Shown here: positions 14,888 through 23,155 of the stretch, piece after piece
Layout: the number at the start of each line of letters is the position of its first letter
Numbering within the stretch: position 1 is the stretch's first letter
Assembly: GCA_047605605.1 (NCBI GenBank)
Contig: JASGFG010000036.1
Location: 1 to 35,160 of the forward strand
Source of the DNA: JAATGA01 sp047605605
GTDB taxonomy: Bacteria; Pseudomonadota; Alphaproteobacteria; Rhodobacterales; Rhodobacteraceae
DNA: 35,160 nucleotides
Direction of reading: 5' to 3'
Position numbers and translations under genes: made by a program
The notes under the pieces: model-generated
The model's database searches: none
What the model saw: only the letters and a program-made list of their open reading frames with translations
Told to the model about the DNA's origin: nothing

Positions 14888-16924
14888 ATGGCGGACGACG
14901 CGCTAGTCATCTTTACCCCCTCGGGCAAGCGCGGGCGCGTGCCGCTGGGAACGCCGGTGTTGCAGGCCGCGCGGCAGATGGGTGTGGATCTCGATTCCGT
15001 CTGCGGCGGGCGCGGTATCTGTTCCAAATGCCAGATCACCCCCGGTTTCGGCGATTTCCCGAAACATGGTGTCCATGTCGCCGCCGATGCCCTGTCTGAC
15101 TGGAACGCGGTCGAGGAACGCTACAAGTCGAAACGCGGCATGATCGACGGGCGGCGTCTGGGGTGCCAGGCGAAAGTCATGGGCGATGTGGTCATCGACG
15201 TTCCGCCCGAAAGCCAGGTCCACAAGCAGGTCATCCGCAAATCCGCGACCGAGCGGCATATCGAGATGGACCCCGCCACCCGCCTTTACTACATCGAGGT
15301 GGCCGAGCCCGACATGCACGAGCCCTCGGGCGACTTCGAGCGTCTGTCGGCGGCCTTGGCCGCGCAATGGGAGGTGCGGGGCGTGACGGCCGACCTTGGC
15401 ATCCTGCGCCGGTTGCAGGGCGTGCTGCGCAAGGGCGACTGGAAGGTCACGGTCGCCGTCCACAAGGGCAATCACGATGCGGTGCCGCGCATCCTGGACC
15501 TGTGGCCGGGCTATCACGACGGGGGCATCTATGGCCTGGCGATTGATCTGGGATCCACCACCATCGCCGCGCATCTGTGCGACCTGAAGGATGGCCGCGT
15601 GCTGGCCTCGTCCGGCGTGATGAACCCGCAGATCCGCTTTGGCGAGGATCTGATGAGCCGCGTCAGCTATGCGATGATGAACCCCGGCGGCGATGTCGAG
15701 ATGACCCGCGCCGTCCGCGATTCGATCAACGCCCTGGCCGAAGGTATCGCGCGCGAGGGCGGGATCGAGCCGGGCGCGATCTATGAGGCGGTCTTTGTCT
15801 GCAATCCGGTGATGCACCACCTGCTGCTGGGGATCGACCCGGTGGAACTGGGGCAGGCGCCGTTTGCGCTGGCCCATTCCGGCAGCCTGTCCTTCGATGC
15901 GCGCGATCTGGACCTGACCAACCTGAACCGCGCGGCGCGGGTCTATGTCCTGCCCTGCATCGCGGGCCATGTGGGCGCCGATTGCGCCGCCGTGGCGCTG
16001 TCCGAACAGCCGGACAAGTCCGACGATCTGGTGCTGATCGTCGATGTGGGCACGAATGCGGAGATCCTGCTGGGCGACAGGCGCAAGGTTCTGGCCTGTT
16101 CCTCGCCCACCGGCCCGGCGTTCGAGGGCGCGCAGATTTCCAGCGGCCAGCGCGCCGCACCGGGGGCGATCGAGCGGGTGGAGATCGACCCGGTGACGAA
16201 GGAACCCCGCTTCCGCGTCATCGGCTGCGAGTTGTGGTCGGACGATCCGGGGTTCACGGCGGCGACGGCGCAGACCGGCATCACCGGCATCTGCGGATCG
16301 GGCATCATCGAGGTAGTGGCCGAGATGCGCATGGCCGGGATCGTCGATGCCTCGGGCCTGATCGGCAGCCCCGAGCAGGTCGGAACGTCCAGATGCGAGC
16401 CGCATGGCCGGACCTTCAGCTATCTGCTGCACGACGCATCCGTCGGCGGCGGGCCGCGCATCACCGTCATGCAGGGCGACATCCGCGCCATCCAGCTGGC
16501 GAAATCGGCGCTTTATGCAGGCGCCCGGCTGCTGATGGATGAAATCGGGGTGGCGCGCGTGGACCGCATCACCCTGGCCGGTGCCTTCGGCGCGCATATC
16601 AGCCCGAAACACGCGATGGTGCTGGGCATGATCCCCGATGCACCGCTGGAAAAGGTCACCTCCGCCGGGAATGCCGCCGGAACCGGCGCACGGATCGCAC
16701 TGTGCAATGTGGCGGCGCGCGATGCCATCGAGGAAACGGTGCATCACATCCACAAGGTCGAAACCGCCATCGAGCCGCGCTTTCAGGAGCATTTCGTCAA
16801 TGCGAGCGCCATCCCGAACGCAGTCGATCCTTTTCCCGATCTGGAAAAGGTGGTGACACTGCCGGATGTGTCGTTCAACACCGGCGGTGGCGGGGATGGC
16901 GGGCGCCGGCGGCGGCGCGGATAG
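14888..16924 (+). CDS. RACo-type corrinoid reductive activase (2Fe-2S, DUF4445)
   Basis: 678 residues. The N-terminal ferredoxin domain has Cys39, Cys45, Cys48 (CGGRGICSKC) and Cys93 (LGCQAK) for one [2Fe-2S] cluster. A linker follows, then an ASKHA ATPase region from about residue 214 (YGLAIDLGSTTIAAHLCDL; LIVDVGTNAEILLG; ITLAGAFGAH). Such proteins use ATP and low-potential electrons to return oxidised Co(II) corrinoid to Co(I) in methyltransferase systems. The likely partner is the pterin methyltransferase system at 6247-8486; the corrinoid protein itself is not here. The ATG follows GGGAGG. The C-terminus is a Gly run and five Arg (GGGGDGGRRRRRG), similar in character to the methyltransferase tail. 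Confidence 0.88.
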   Translation: MADDALVIFTPSGKRGRVPLGTPVLQAARQMGVDLDSVCGGRGICSKCQITPGFGDFPKHGVHVAADALSDWNAVEERYKSKRGMIDGRRLGCQAKVMGDVVIDVPPESQVHKQVIRKSATERHIEMDPATRLYYIEVAEPDMHEPSGDFERLSAALAAQWEVRGVTADLGILRRLQGVLRKGDWKVTVAVHKGNHDAVPRILDLWPGYHDGGIYGLAIDLGSTTIAAHLCDLKDGRVLASSGVMNPQIRFGEDLMSRVSYAMMNPGGDVEMTRAVRDSINALAEGIAREGGIEPGAIYEAVFVCNPVMHHLLLGIDPVELGQAPFALAHSGSLSFDARDLDLTNLNRAARVYVLPCIAGHVGADCAAVALSEQPDKSDDLVLIVDVGTNAEILLGDRRKVLACSSPTGPAFEGAQISSGQRAAPGAIERVEIDPVTKEPRFRVIGCELWSDDPGFTAATAQTGITGICGSGIIEVVAEMRMAGIVDASGLIGSPEQVGTSRCEPHGRTFSYLLHDASVGGGPRITVMQGDIRAIQLAKSALYAGARLLMDEIGVARVDRITLAGAFGAHISPKHAMVLGMIPDAPLEKVTSAGNAAGTGARIALCNVAARDAIEETVHHIHKVETAIEPRFQEHFVNASAIPNAVDPFPDLEKVVTLPDVSFNTGGGGDGGRRRRRG

Positions 16925-16932
16925 CGGGCAAA

Positions 16933-16950
16933 GGGGGCGCTCGCGCCCCC
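16933..16950 (+). terminator. GC hairpin after the RACo-like gene
   Basis: GGGGGCG (16933-16939), loop CTCG, CGCCCCC (16944-16950): a perfect 7-bp stem 8 bases after the stop. A second hairpin (GCGCG/CGCGC near 16954-16966) follows. There is no T-tract. Confidence 0.55.
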
Positions 16951-16967
16951 TCGGCGCGAAGCGCGCC

Positions 16968-17002
16968 TCACCCCCTGAGGATATTTTCGCGAAGAGGATG
17001 AA
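16968..17002 (+). repeat. Second copy of the intergenic repeat (single arm)
   Basis: CTCACCCCCTGAGGATATTT followed by TCGCGAAGAGGATGA closely matches the left inner arm at 10918-10949. As in the first copy, a GC hairpin precedes it and it sits just after a gene's stop. No complementary arm is found nearby. Confidence 0.65.
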
Positions 17003-17052
17003 AGGGGTCGGTCGAGGCTCCGAATGCTTCTCCGATCAGCGGCAGGCTCCGG

Positions 17053-17211
17053 TCAGGGGCAGATGCCGCCCTTGCCGCCGTCGGCCTGTTCGGTGTGGTC
17101 GTGGTCGTCGCGCGTCTTTTCCCTTTGCCAGCCCTGATCGTGGTCGGCCTGCGGCGGACAGGGGGGCGCCTGCCGCACGGGCTGTGGCGAGACGGGTTTC
17201 TGATGGATCAT
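17053..17211 (-). CDS. Small hydrophilic protein of unknown function (52 aa)
   Basis: An ATG at 17211 with a strong ribosome site (GGGGGGAAAGCC) opens a 52-residue frame. It starts MIHQKPVSPQPVRQ, continues APPCPPQADHDQGWQREKT and DDHDHTEQADGG, and ends KGGICP. It is hydrophilic, with His/Asp clusters and two Cys. It has no signal peptide or membrane segment. It lies 89 bases downstream of aroB on the same strand. I do not recognise the family. A metal-binding role is possible from composition only. Confidence 0.5.
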   Translation of the reverse strand: MIHQKPVSPQPVRQAPPCPPQADHDQGWQREKTRDDHDHTEQADGGKGGICP

Positions 17212-17300
17212 GGCTTTCCCCCCGGAAGTTGTGCGGAGGAAACGCCCTGCCCACCCGCCGGGTTCCGCGCGGACCGGGGCGCTGGACTGAACGGACGGGA

Positions 17301-18410
17301 CTATCGGCGGATCAGCGCCTGTGCCAGCAGGTCGCGCACGGTGTCCGGCGGCACGTCATCGGCGACGAAGGCGTGGCCGATGCCGCGCGCCAGGATGAAG
17401 CGCAGCCTGCCGTCCTGAACCTTCTTGTCCTGCCCCATCAGCTGCAACAGCCCTTCGGCATCGGGCAGATCGCCGGGGATGTCCGACAGGTCGGTCCGCA
17501 TCCCCATGGCCTTCAGATGCGCGCGCACCCGCGACGGGTCTTCCTGCGAACAAAGGCCAAGGCGCTGCGACAGTTCAAAGGCCAGAGCGCAGCCGATGGC
17601 CACGCCTTCGCCATGCAGCAGGCGGCCGGAATAGCCGGTCGCCTTTTCCAGCGCGTGGCAGAAGGTATGGCCAAGGTTCAGCAGGGCGCGGTCGCCCTCT
17701 TCCGTCTCGTCGCGCATGACGATTTCGGCCTTCATCTCGACCGAGCGGCGGACGGCGCGTTGTAGATGCGCGGGGTCGCGGCGCAGGCGCGGACCCTCGA
17801 CCTCCAGCCATTCAAAGAACAGCGGATCGCCCAGCAGGCCGTATTTCACCACCTCGCCATAGCCGGCAAGGAAATCGCGGTCGGGCAGCGTGGACAGCAC
17901 CCCGGTATCGGCCAGAACCAGCGCGGGCTGGTGAAAGCTGCCGACAAGGTTCTTCCCTTGCGCGGTGTTGATGCCGGTCTTGCCCCCGACCGAGCTGTCC
18001 ACCTGCGCCAGAAGCGTCGTGGGGATCTGCACGAAGCGCACGCCGCGCCGCAGGACGGCGGCGGCGAAACCGGCAAGATCGCCCACCACCCCGCCGCCGA
18101 AGGCCACCACCACATCCCGACGCTCGACCTTCTGGTCCAGCAGCCATTCGACGGTGCGCTCGAACTGCGGCCAGCCCTTTGTCCCCTCGCCCGCGGGCAG
18201 GGCCAGGGCGGCGCTGGCGATCCCCTCGGCCGCAAGGGCCGCGGTCAGGCGGTCCAGATGCCGGCTGGCCACCGTTTCATCAGTGACGATGGCCACCCGC
18301 CTGCGCCGCAACAGCGGCAGGATCTCGGCCCCCGCGCGGTCGATCAGCCCCGGCCCGATCCGCACCTGATAGTCGCGGCCCGGCAGGTTCACCTCAACGA
18401 TATCGGTCAT
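17301..18410 (-). CDS. aroB: 3-dehydroquinate synthase
   Basis: 369 residues. NAD- and zinc-binding signatures: VVVAFGGGVVGDLAGFAA, QVDSSVGGKTGIN, GYGEVVKYGLLGD, ALLNLGHTFCHALE (metal-ligand His) and LLHGEGVAIG (second His). It converts DAHP to 3-dehydroquinate, the second step of the shikimate pathway. Its ATG overlaps the aroK stop by ATGA, the usual aroK-aroB arrangement. A basic C-terminus (ALIRR) ends the protein. Confidence 0.96.
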   Translation of the reverse strand: MTDIVEVNLPGRDYQVRIGPGLIDRAGAEILPLLRRRRVAIVTDETVASRHLDRLTAALAAEGIASAALALPAGEGTKGWPQFERTVEWLLDQKVERRDVVVAFGGGVVGDLAGFAAAVLRRGVRFVQIPTTLLAQVDSSVGGKTGINTAQGKNLVGSFHQPALVLADTGVLSTLPDRDFLAGYGEVVKYGLLGDPLFFEWLEVEGPRLRRDPAHLQRAVRRSVEMKAEIVMRDETEEGDRALLNLGHTFCHALEKATGYSGRLLHGEGVAIGCALAFELSQRLGLCSQEDPSRVRAHLKAMGMRTDLSDIPGDLPDAEGLLQLMGQDKKVQDGRLRFILARGIGHAFVADDVPPDTVRDLLAQALIRR

Positions 18411-18949
18411 GCCACCTCCAGCACATCCTCGCGCGCGGTCAGCGCCGTCTCGACCCGGCGGGCCATGGTATCGACCGAAATATCCGCCGAGGAATCCACC
18501 GTCACATCGGCCAGCGCATAGACCGGCACCCGCGCCTCGTAGATCTGGCGCAGCGTCTCGCGCGGGTTGGCCGTGCGCAGCAGCGGCCGCGTCGTCTTGT
18601 GCCGCACCCGGTGCCACAGCAGATCCAGATCGGCGCGCAGCCAGACCGACACGCCCGAGGCGCGGATCAGGTCGCGATTCGTCTCGGACAGGAAGGCGCC
18701 GCCGCCGGTGGACAGCACGCAGGGCCTGCCGGCCAGCAGACGGCGCAGCACCTCGGTCTCGCGCGCGCGAAAGAACGGCTCGCCGTCGCGCTCGAAGATC
18801 TCGGGGATGGTGCGGTTGGCGGCGCGGACGATTTCATCATCCGAATCGAGGAAAGGCACGCCCAGATGCCGGGCGAGCGCGGTTCCGACGGCGGTTTTCC
18901 CCGCCCCCATCATCCCCACCATCACCACGGTCTTGCGCAACCGCACCAT
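18407..18949 (-). CDS. aroK: Shikimate kinase
   Basis: 180 residues. Walker A at residues 12-19 (GMMGAGKT), shikimate-binding FLDSDDEIV and VLSTGGGAF, and the lid HKTTRPLLR. It phosphorylates shikimate with ATP. The ATG at 18949 has a GGGGG ribosome site; longer frames upstream lack kinase similarity. It is co-transcribed with aroB (4-base overlap) and divergent from the small membrane protein at 19139, so 18950-19138 should hold both promoters. Confidence 0.95.
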   Translation of the reverse strand: MVRLRKTVVMVGMMGAGKTAVGTALARHLGVPFLDSDDEIVRAANRTIPEIFERDGEPFFRARETEVLRRLLAGRPCVLSTGGGAFLSETNRDLIRASGVSVWLRADLDLLWHRVRHKTTRPLLRTANPRETLRQIYEARVPVYALADVTVDSSADISVDTMARRVETALTAREDVLEVA

Positions 18950-19138
18950 ACCGATCCCCCGATCACAATTCCGCCAGCGGCGTGCGATCCCCCGCACAGT
19001 GCCGATCTTTCCTGCCTGAATGGCGTGAACTCCGCCGGAATGCCAGTTATATTCGTCGCGCGCGGGCTGCGACAGGCCCGCCAAGAAACTGAAAATCCAT
19101 CGGCCGGACCAACCGGCGGCAGGAAAGGCGAGACGGGC

Positions 19139-19273
19139 ATGGGACGCATCCTCAAGGCTTTGGCAGTGCTGGTAATTCTGGCTTTCGTGGCGCTGACCGC
19201 CTATGCCTATCTGGCGGACCTGTCGCCCCGACAGGGCCAGGTGACTGTTCCGGTGACGCTTGATGCCAAATGA
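19139..19273 (+). CDS. Small single-span membrane protein (44 aa)
   Basis: MGRILKALAVLVILAFVALT begins a 44-residue protein with one hydrophobic helix (about residues 4-26) and a short polar C-terminus (DLSPRQGQVTVPVTLDAK). An AAAGGCGAG stretch precedes the ATG. The next gene starts at 19263, inside its last codons, so the two are translationally coupled. I do not know a function. Its conserved-looking position at the head of the xerD operon suggests a real gene. Confidence 0.7.
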   Translation: MGRILKALAVLVILAFVALTAYAYLADLSPRQGQVTVPVTLDAK

Positions 19274-20822
19274 CCGTGTTCATACGCATTTTCCCCTGAC
19301 CCTCGGTCTTCTGGCTGTCCTTGCCGCGCCGGTTCGCGCGCAAGAGCCGCTGTCGGCCATCGACTGGCTGTCGAAATCCGTGGCGACCCCCGCCGCGATG
19401 AGCCGCCCCGTCCCTCCCCGCCCGGACGAGCCGCCCGTGACCAAGAACGGCGCGCTGCCCGAATCCGTGGCGGTGACACCGCTGGGCAAGCCTTCGGCCG
19501 ATGGCGTGGGCCTGCTTCCGCCCGCGGTGACGGGCCTTCCGCACCGGCTTTGGGGCATGGGCCAGACCGCCGAGGTGGCCGCCGCCCTGGGGTCGACCGA
19601 TCCGGGCAGCCTGCCCGCGCTGCGCGGACTGCTGCTGACGCTGCTGCTGGCCGAGGCAGAGCCCCCGGCCGATTCGGGCAGCGACGGGCGGCTGCTGATC
19701 GCCCGCGTCGACCGCCTGTTGCAGATGGGCGCGCTGGATCAGGCCGATGCGCTGCTGGATGCCGCGGGCGCGCCGGGGCCGGAGCTGTTCCGTCGCGCCT
19801 TCGACGTGGCGCTTCTGACCGGGAACGAGGACCGCGCCTGCCAGACGCTCCGCTCGCGCCCGAATCTGTCGCCCACCCCTCAGGCGCGGATCTTCTGCCT
19901 TGCGCGGTCCGGCGACTGGAACGCCGCGGCGCTGACGCTGCGCACCGGGGTGGCGCTTGGCCAGCTTTCCGCCGAGGACGAGGCGCTGATCGGCCGGTTC
20001 CTGGACCCCGACCTGTTCGAGGGCGAGCCTGCGCCCCCCGCGCCCAGCCCGGTGACGCCGCTGGCCTGGCGGATGTTCGAGGCCATCGGCGAGCCGCTGA
20101 CCACCACCACCCTGCCCCTTGCCTTTGCCCATGCCGAACTCGGCCCCAATGCCGGATGGAAAGCGCAGATCGAGGCGGCCGAGCGGCTGGAACGCGCGGG
20201 CGTCATCGCACCGAACCTGCTGCTGGGGCTTTATACCGAACGCAAGCCCGCGGCCTCGGGCGGGGTCTGGGACCGGGCCGCTGCGTTTCAGGATTTCGAT
20301 GCCGCGATGTCGACCGAAGACATCCGGGGCATCGAGCAGACCCTGCCGATCATCTGGGACCGCATGACCGAGGCGGAACTGGAGGTGCCCTTTGCCATGC
20401 TTTACGGCGGGGCGCTGTCGAAACTGTCGCCGGGCGGGGATGCCGACCGCATCGCCTTTGCGGTGGAACTGCTGTCGCCCGTCTCCGAGCAGGTGGCGGC
20501 CCGCCCCCGCAGCGATCCGCGCGAGGCGTTTCTGGCCGGGGTCGCGCGCGGCGACATCCGCGGCCTTGCCGCGCCGGACGGCATGAGCCGGGCCATCGCG
20601 CCCGCGTTCCTGAACCCCGATCCCGGCGCCGACCTGTCCGCGCTGGTGGATCAGGACCGGCTGGGCGAGGCGATACTGGCCGCCATCGGCCGCATCTCGA
20701 CGGCGTTGCACGGCGATCAGCGCGGCGTGGCGCAGGGCCTGTCGCTGTTGCGCAAGGTGGGGCTGGAACGGGTCGCCCGTCAGGCCGCGCTGGAACTGAT
20801 GCTGCTGGAGCGGCGGGGATGA
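19263..20822 (+). CDS. Secreted Ala/Leu-rich helical protein, function unknown
   Basis: 519 residues. The first ~27 form a signal peptide (FPLTLGLLAVLAAPVRAQE, probable cleavage after VRA). After a Pro-rich region (about 40-80) the body is Ala/Leu-rich and helical, with TPR-like pairs such as LLQMGALDQADALLDAA and ARSGDWNAAALTL. No catalytic motif is evident. A periplasmic scaffold or TPR-like protein is the most that can be said. The start overlaps the previous gene by 11 bases and the stop overlaps xerD (ATGA). The operon position upstream of xerD does not explain its job. Confidence 0.75.
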   Translation: MPNDRVHTHFPLTLGLLAVLAAPVRAQEPLSAIDWLSKSVATPAAMSRPVPPRPDEPPVTKNGALPESVAVTPLGKPSADGVGLLPPAVTGLPHRLWGMGQTAEVAAALGSTDPGSLPALRGLLLTLLLAEAEPPADSGSDGRLLIARVDRLLQMGALDQADALLDAAGAPGPELFRRAFDVALLTGNEDRACQTLRSRPNLSPTPQARIFCLARSGDWNAAALTLRTGVALGQLSAEDEALIGRFLDPDLFEGEPAPPAPSPVTPLAWRMFEAIGEPLTTTTLPLAFAHAELGPNAGWKAQIEAAERLERAGVIAPNLLLGLYTERKPAASGGVWDRAAAFQDFDAAMSTEDIRGIEQTLPIIWDRMTEAELEVPFAMLYGGALSKLSPGGDADRIAFAVELLSPVSEQVAARPRSDPREAFLAGVARGDIRGLAAPDGMSRAIAPAFLNPDPGADLSALVDQDRLGEAILAAIGRISTALHGDQRGVAQGLSLLRKVGLERVARQAALELMLLERRG

Positions 20823-21781
20823 CGACCGCCCCCGCGCGGCAGATGGCGGATATGGAGCGGTGGATTTCCACCTTTCTGGATGCCCGTGCGGCCGAACAGG
20901 GCGCGGCGCGGAACACCCAGCTGGCCTATGGGCGCGACCTGCTGGACTTTGCCGGCTGGCTGGACCGCCGCGACACCGGCTTTGCCATGGCGGCGCGCGA
21001 GGATGTCGAAGATTACCTGATTTTCTGCGATGCGCAGGGCCTGTCGAAAGCCACCCGCGCGCGGCGCCTGTCGGCCATCCGCCAGCTTTTCCGCTTTGCC
21101 TATGACGAAGGCTGGCGGACCGACAACCCGGCGCTGCGGCTGAAAGGTCCGGGCCGGGCGCAGCGCCTGCCCAAGACGCTCAGCCGCGAGGAGGTGGACG
21201 CGCTGATCGCCGCCGCGGGCGCACAGGGCCGCAGCCCGGCCGACCGGCTGCGCAATCTGGCGATGGTTGAACTGCTTTACGCCACCGGAATGCGCGTGTC
21301 CGAACTGGTGGACCTGCCGGTCGCGGCCGCGCGGGGCGACCCCAGGATGATCCTCGTCCGCGGCAAGGGCGACAAGGAGCGCATGGTCCCCCTGTCGCGC
21401 CCCGCGCGCGAGGCGCTGCGCCTGTGGCTGGCCACCCGCGACGCCGCCGAGGAGGCGGGCCGGGCCGAAGGGCGCCCCGCCAGCCGCCACCTGTTTCCGG
21501 GCCGCAAGCCCGGCACGGGGATGACGCGCCAGCAATTCTTCGTGCTGATCAAGGCCATGGCGCTCCGCGCCGGGATCGACCCGGAAAAGGTGACGCCGCA
21601 TCGGCTGCGCCATGCCTTTGCCACGCATCTGCTGGCCGGTGGGGCGGATCTGCGCGCGATCCAGACCATGCTGGGCCATGCCGATGTCGCGACGACCGAG
21701 ATCTATACCCATGTGCTGGACGAAGGGCTGCGCGAGCTGGTGCTGACCAGGCATCCGCTGGCCCGCAAGGGGCAGGAATGA
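20819..21781 (+). CDS. xerD: Tyrosine recombinase XerD
   Basis: 320 residues. The N-terminal SAM-like core-binding domain includes RNTQLAYGRDLLDFAGWL. The catalytic residues are all present: Arg159 (GMRVSEL), Lys183 (GKGDKERMVPL), His261 and Arg264 (HRLRHAFATHLL), His287 (MLGHADVATTEIYTH) and the nucleophile Tyr296. With XerC it resolves chromosome dimers at dif during division. The start ATG overlaps the upstream stop (ATGA); the open frame continues far upstream but only as a shadow of that gene. XerD rather than XerC is chosen from overall resemblance and genomic context. Confidence 0.9.
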   Translation: MTTAPARQMADMERWISTFLDARAAEQGAARNTQLAYGRDLLDFAGWLDRRDTGFAMAAREDVEDYLIFCDAQGLSKATRARRLSAIRQLFRFAYDEGWRTDNPALRLKGPGRAQRLPKTLSREEVDALIAAAGAQGRSPADRLRNLAMVELLYATGMRVSELVDLPVAAARGDPRMILVRGKGDKERMVPLSRPAREALRLWLATRDAAEEAGRAEGRPASRHLFPGRKPGTGMTRQQFFVLIKAMALRAGIDPEKVTPHRLRHAFATHLLAGGADLRAIQTMLGHADVATTEIYTHVLDEGLRELVLTRHPLARKGQE

Positions 21782-23037
21782 CGGTGGTTTTCGTGCTTTT
21801 CGCCATCCTTGTCTCGGCGCTGGTATCGGCGGCGGAAACGGCGCTTGGCGCGGCCTCGCGCACCCGCCTGCGCGAGATGGCAGACCGCGGCCGCCGCGGC
21901 GCCGCCCTGGCCGCCACCCTGGCCGAGGATGGTGAACGGCGGGCCGGACCGCTTCTGGTTGCCAATACGCTGGCGCGGGTGATGGCGGGGGCTCTGGCCG
22001 CGCAGGATCTGGCGCGGGCGGGAACCGCCGCGCCCGGGCTGGTCGCCGGGCTTGCGGTCACGGCCGCACTTCTGGCGCTGGCCGATGTGCTGCCCCGCAC
22101 GCTGGCCGCCACCCATCCCGAGGGGGTCGCCGCCCGGCTTGCCCCGGCGGTGGCCGTGCTGGTTGCCGGGCTGTCGCCGCTGGTCGCGCTGCTGCGGGGT
22201 CTGGCACGGGCGCTGCTGTCGCCCTTTGGCGTCAAGGCCGACCCGGAGGCGCGCATCCTCGCCGCGCGCGAGGAACTGGCGGGCGCCATCGCGCAGGGAC
22301 ACAGCGAAGGCGCGGTCGAGAAAGAGGCGCGCGACCGCCTGCTGGGTGCGCTGGACCTGTCGCACCGAACCGTGGACGAGATCATGCGCCACCGATCGGG
22401 CATCGAGATGATCGACGCCGCCCTGCCCCCGGCCGCTATGATCGACCGCGCCCTCGCCTCGCCCCACACCCGCCTGCCGCTTTACCGCGACGAGGAGGAG
22501 AACATCGTCGGCGTGCTTCACGCCAAGGATCTGCTGCGCGAGGTGCATCGCCTGCGGGTCGAGGGCGCGGATATCGCCACGCTGGACGCGGGCCGGATCG
22601 CGATGAAGCCCTATTTCATCCCAGATACCACCACGCTGGACGAACAGATGCGCGAGTTTCTGGCCCGCCGCAGCCATTTCGCGCTGGTCGTGGACGAATA
22701 CGGCGCGCTTCAGGGCCTCATCACGCTGGAAGACATCCTGGAAGAGATCGTGGGCGAGATCACGGACGAGATGGATGTCGTCGTCCGTGACGGCGGGTTG
22801 AAGCGCGCGCGCGATGGCGATTATCTGGTCGACGGCGCCATGACGATCCGCGACCTGAACCGCCGGATGGACTGGCACCTGCCCGATGACGAGGCGAATA
22901 CCCTCGCCGGTCTGGTGATCCACGAGGCGATGACCATCCCCGAAGAGGGCCAGGTCTTCCGCTTTCACGGCTTTCGCTTCGAGATCGCGACCCGCCGCGA
23001 CAACCGCGTGGCAAGGCTGAAGGTCCGCCCGATCTAG
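21778..23037 (+). CDS. CNNM/CBS/CorC_HlyC domain membrane protein
   Basis: 419 residues. A DUF21 (CNNM) membrane domain covers about 1-150 (ILVSALVSAAETALGAASRT at the start), two CBS domains about 210-330 (IMRHRSGIEMID; LPLYRDEEENIVGVLHAKDL; FALVVDEYGALQGLITLEDI) and a CorC_HlyC domain closes the protein. The family is implicated in magnesium/cobalt efflux and is often mislabelled hemolysin. Its ATG overlaps the xerD stop (ATGA). It ends the operon; the next genes are convergent and only 19 bases away, with no clear terminator. Confidence 0.9.
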   Translation: MTVVFVLFAILVSALVSAAETALGAASRTRLREMADRGRRGAALAATLAEDGERRAGPLLVANTLARVMAGALAAQDLARAGTAAPGLVAGLAVTAALLALADVLPRTLAATHPEGVAARLAPAVAVLVAGLSPLVALLRGLARALLSPFGVKADPEARILAAREELAGAIAQGHSEGAVEKEARDRLLGALDLSHRTVDEIMRHRSGIEMIDAALPPAAMIDRALASPHTRLPLYRDEEENIVGVLHAKDLLREVHRLRVEGADIATLDAGRIAMKPYFIPDTTTLDEQMREFLARRSHFALVVDEYGALQGLITLEDILEEIVGEITDEMDVVVRDGGLKRARDGDYLVDGAMTIRDLNRRMDWHLPDDEANTLAGLVIHEAMTIPEEGQVFRFHGFRFEIATRRDNRVARLKVRPI

Positions 23038-23056
23038 GGCCTTGCCTCCCACCCCG

Positions 23057-23155
23057 TCAGGGCAGCAGCACGGCCCGGATCGCCAGGGCGACCAGCCCCA
23101 CCACCGCCACCCCCGCGCACCACAGGCCCAGGAACCAAAGGGTGCGCGACAGCAT
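23057..23155 (-). CDS. DUF2474 small subunit of the bd-type oxidase
   Basis: A 32-residue peptide (starts MLSRTLWFLGLWCAGVAVVG) with a single membrane helix and a short basic end. Its ATG shares a base with the cydB stop (TGATG). Position, size and the L-W-F-x-G-L-W pattern fit the DUF2474/CydX-like subunits that accompany cyanide-insensitive bd oxidases. These short subunits stabilise the oxidase. Confidence 0.8.
   Translation of the reverse strand: MLSRTLWFLGLWCAGVAVVGLVALAIRAVLLP

Noticed and set aside
14903..16792. 629-codon open frame on the minus strand opposite the RACo-like gene
   Set aside because: Antisense shadow in high-GC DNA; the plus strand has complete ferredoxin and ASKHA motifs.
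19550..20818. Long upstream extension of the xerD frame
   Set aside because: Only low-complexity Arg/Gly/Ala translation of the secreted-protein gene; XerD family similarity starts at 20819 with an ATGA overlap.
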